Origin: Bacteroidales bacterium
GTDB taxonomy: Bacteria; Bacteroidota; Bacteroidia; Bacteroidales; PUMT01
Length of the DNA: 7,154 nt
NCBI GenBank assembly: GCA_007132365.1
Contig: SLOS01000021.1
Span: 1-7,154 of the forward strand
Direction: 5' to 3'
Under the pieces are notes generated by a model. The model was not told the DNA's origin, did no database searches, and saw nothing but the letters and a program-made list of their open reading frames with translations. This document shows, in pieces, positions 5,671-7,154 of the stretch; position 1 is the stretch's first letter, and each line of letters starts with the position of its first letter. The translations under genes and the position numbers were made by a program.

Positions 5671-7154
5671 TCACTTCAAACTAAAACCTATTACAAGAAT
5701 ATCATCAACCTGGTCATGCGCGGACTGCCATTGATCCAGCGTGTCTTCAATCTCTTTTTTCTGTGCATCCATGGATTTCGAACTGGTCCTTAGTAAAAGA
5801 TCCTTAAATGGTTTTATTTTAAATTTCTTTCCGAACGGTCCCCCAAACTGGTCCGCAAAGCCATCAGATAAAATATAAAATTTATCGCCCGGCATCATTT
5901 TTATTTTATGTAATGTAAATGAGTCCTTTTCCATTATATGAATACCAACAGGCATTTTATCAGGCTTGTACTCTATAAGTTCGCCATTTCGAATCAGGTA
6001 CAGGGGATTGTATGCACCTGCAAACTGAAGATTCTTACCCCTGGTGTCGAAAACGCAGACCGCTATATCCATTCCATCATTGGCCTCGTTTATTCTTCCG
6101 GTTTGCGACAGGGTTGATTTTATCCTTTGCCTGAGGTCGTTGAGGATAAGGTTGGGCTGGGTAATTCCCGCAACATTTACAATATCGTTTAGGTATGATA
6201 CTCCCAGCATGCTCATAAAAGCTCCTGGTACGCCATGGCCCGTGCAGTCAGAGGCAGCCATGACCACTTTGCCGTTTTTCCTGGTCATCCAGTAAAAATC
6301 ACCACTGACAATGTCACGCGGGCGGAAAATCAGGAGATACTCCTTGAGCAGATTTTTAAAAATATCTTTTGAAGGCATAACGGCGGACTGGATTCTGCTG
6401 GCGTATGTGATGCTTTCGGTTATCTCCTGGTTCTGCCTGAATATCTGATCACGTTGCCTTTCAATTTCCTCTTTTTGCTTCGTTATCTCATGATTGTATT
6501 TTGCCAGATTGTCTCGCTGTTTCTCCAGAACCTCTTTTTGTACTTCGATTGTTTCAGTTCTTTCACGCACCTTTTGCTCAAGGATATCTCTGTCCCGCCT
6601 GAGACTTCTTTCCCTAATTATCAGGATAAGAATAAACAGCAGAATTACAATCATGGCTGCAGCAAAATAGAACCATGTTGTTTGCCAGAAAGGTGGTTTG
6701 ATCTGAAAAGGGATACTGAGCGGGTCACTTATATTGCCGAGAATGTCTCTTGCCCTGATGGAGATGGTGTAACTGCCTGGTGGAAAGAAAGGAAAATCAA
6801 GAACCGGATCACCTGACCATTCTGACCATCTCTCTGTTAACCCGGAAATAAGGTACTGAAACATAACCGATCCCTCTTTGATGTAAAAGGGTGCGCTGAT
6901 ATCGATTTTCAATGCGTTATTGGCATACTCCAGTCTTATATCCTCAGGATTTAGCAGATTACCCGAGAACCCTCTGACTCTTTTAAGCGATAACCCTATG
7001 TATCTATTAAGATCATCAGTGCCGACGGGAGAAATTCTGTATAGTTGATCATAACCGGATACTGAATATATGTTTTCGCTTTCAGACACTATAATACTGT
7101 TGGGGTTATCAAGAAGATTCAACAGGCTGGCATTTACATTGACTGTCTCATTAG
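5671..7154 (-). CDS. Receptor-type SpoIIE/PP2C serine/threonine phosphatase (N-terminus beyond window)
   Basis: The reading frame is open to the window edge, giving at least 494 residues of a 5'-truncated gene; an in-frame TTG at 7122 is not a credible start because the frame continues upstream. Numbering from that TTG, about 66-142 resembles the Y_Y_Y domain (FQYLISGLTERWSEW, PPGSYTISIRARD) that follows periplasmic beta-propellers in Bacteroidota sensors. A membrane helix lies at about 151-169 and a charged coiled coil at about 172-235. The SpoIIE-type PP2C domain covers about 265-482, with SGDFYW (273-278), DCTGHGVPGAF (292-302), DGMDIAV (349-355), LSDGFADQFGG (418-428) and DDILVIGF (473-480). 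The metal-binding aspartates D275, D292, D420 and D474 all appear present, so activity is expected. It should sense an external cue and dephosphorylate cytoplasmic partners, perhaps an anti-sigma antagonist. The linker ESITYASRIQSAVMPS (236-251) is typical of this phosphatase group. The missing part probably contains a propeller; that is inference. Confidence 0.9.
   Translation of the reverse strand, partial: NETVNVNASLLNLLDNPNSIIVSESENIYSVSGYDQLYRISPVGTDDLNRYIGLSLKRVRGFSGNLLNPEDIRLEYANNALKIDISAPFYIKEGSVMFQYLISGLTERWSEWSGDPVLDFPFFPPGSYTISIRARDILGNISDPLSIPFQIKPPFWQTTWFYFAAAMIVILLFILILIIRERSLRRDRDILEQKVRERTETIEVQKEVLEKQRDNLAKYNHEITKQKEEIERQRDQIFRQNQEITESITYASRIQSAVMPSKDIFKNLLKEYLLIFRPRDIVSGDFYWMTRKNGKVVMAASDCTGHGVPGAFMSMLGVSYLNDIVNVAGITQPNLILNDLRQRIKSTLSQTGRINEANDGMDIAVCVFDTRGKNLQFAGAYNPLYLIRNGELIEYKPDKMPVGIHIMEKDSFTLHKIKMMPGDKFYILSDGFADQFGGPFGKKFKIKPFKDLLLRTSSKSMDAQKKEIEDTLDQWQSAHDQVDDILVIGFSLK

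Noticed and set aside
6454..6816. Open frame of 120 codons on the plus strand
   Set aside because: Antisense to the coiled coil and membrane helix of the receptor phosphatase; no independent support.
1..7154. Mobile element, CRISPR array, tRNA or defence-system signatures
   Set aside because: I looked for transposase or integrase motifs, regularly spaced repeats and cloverleaf-like sequence and found none.

Overview
The window looks like a chromosomal segment of a Bacteroidota (Bacteroidetes) bacterium, probably a free-living or anaerobic Bacteroidales-type lineage. This is an inference from three things: a Y_Y_Y-type periplasmic domain joined to a signalling output domain, start codons preceded by A/T-rich tracts without a clear Shine-Dalgarno, and moderate GC content. 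There are no rRNA or tRNA genes, CRISPR arrays, insertion sequences or phage genes, so it reads as an ordinary chromosomal stretch.

Layout. Positions 1-1549 (minus strand) hold lemA followed 33 bp later by an HtpX-like M48 membrane metalloprotease, a compact two-gene unit. Positions 1696-4020 (minus) hold a large soluble protein with six C-terminal TPR repeats and an unrecognised helical N-terminal part. Between its last TPR and its C-terminal tail lies a GC-rich, low-complexity, hairpin-bearing in-frame segment that looks inserted. Positions 4021-4350 are a 330-bp divergent intergenic region containing several inverted and direct repeats but no gene. Positions 4351-5559 (plus) encode a sodium:dicarboxylate/amino-acid symporter of the GltPh/DAACS family with an unusual HP1 loop. 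Positions 5560-5670 are a convergent spacer with four 12-bp tandem units. Positions 5671-7154 (minus) hold the C-terminal part of a transmembrane sensor whose output is a SpoIIE/PP2C-type serine/threonine phosphatase; its N-terminus lies beyond the window.

Functional reading. The lemA-htpX pair is probably a membrane protein quality-control or envelope unit. The symporter and the receptor phosphatase converge tail to tail and need not be functionally linked. No obvious undescribed multi-gene system is present. The most unusual items are the in-frame insert in the TPR gene, the divergent HP1 motif of the symporter, the receptor-phosphatase architecture, and the small repeats in the two spacers around the symporter.
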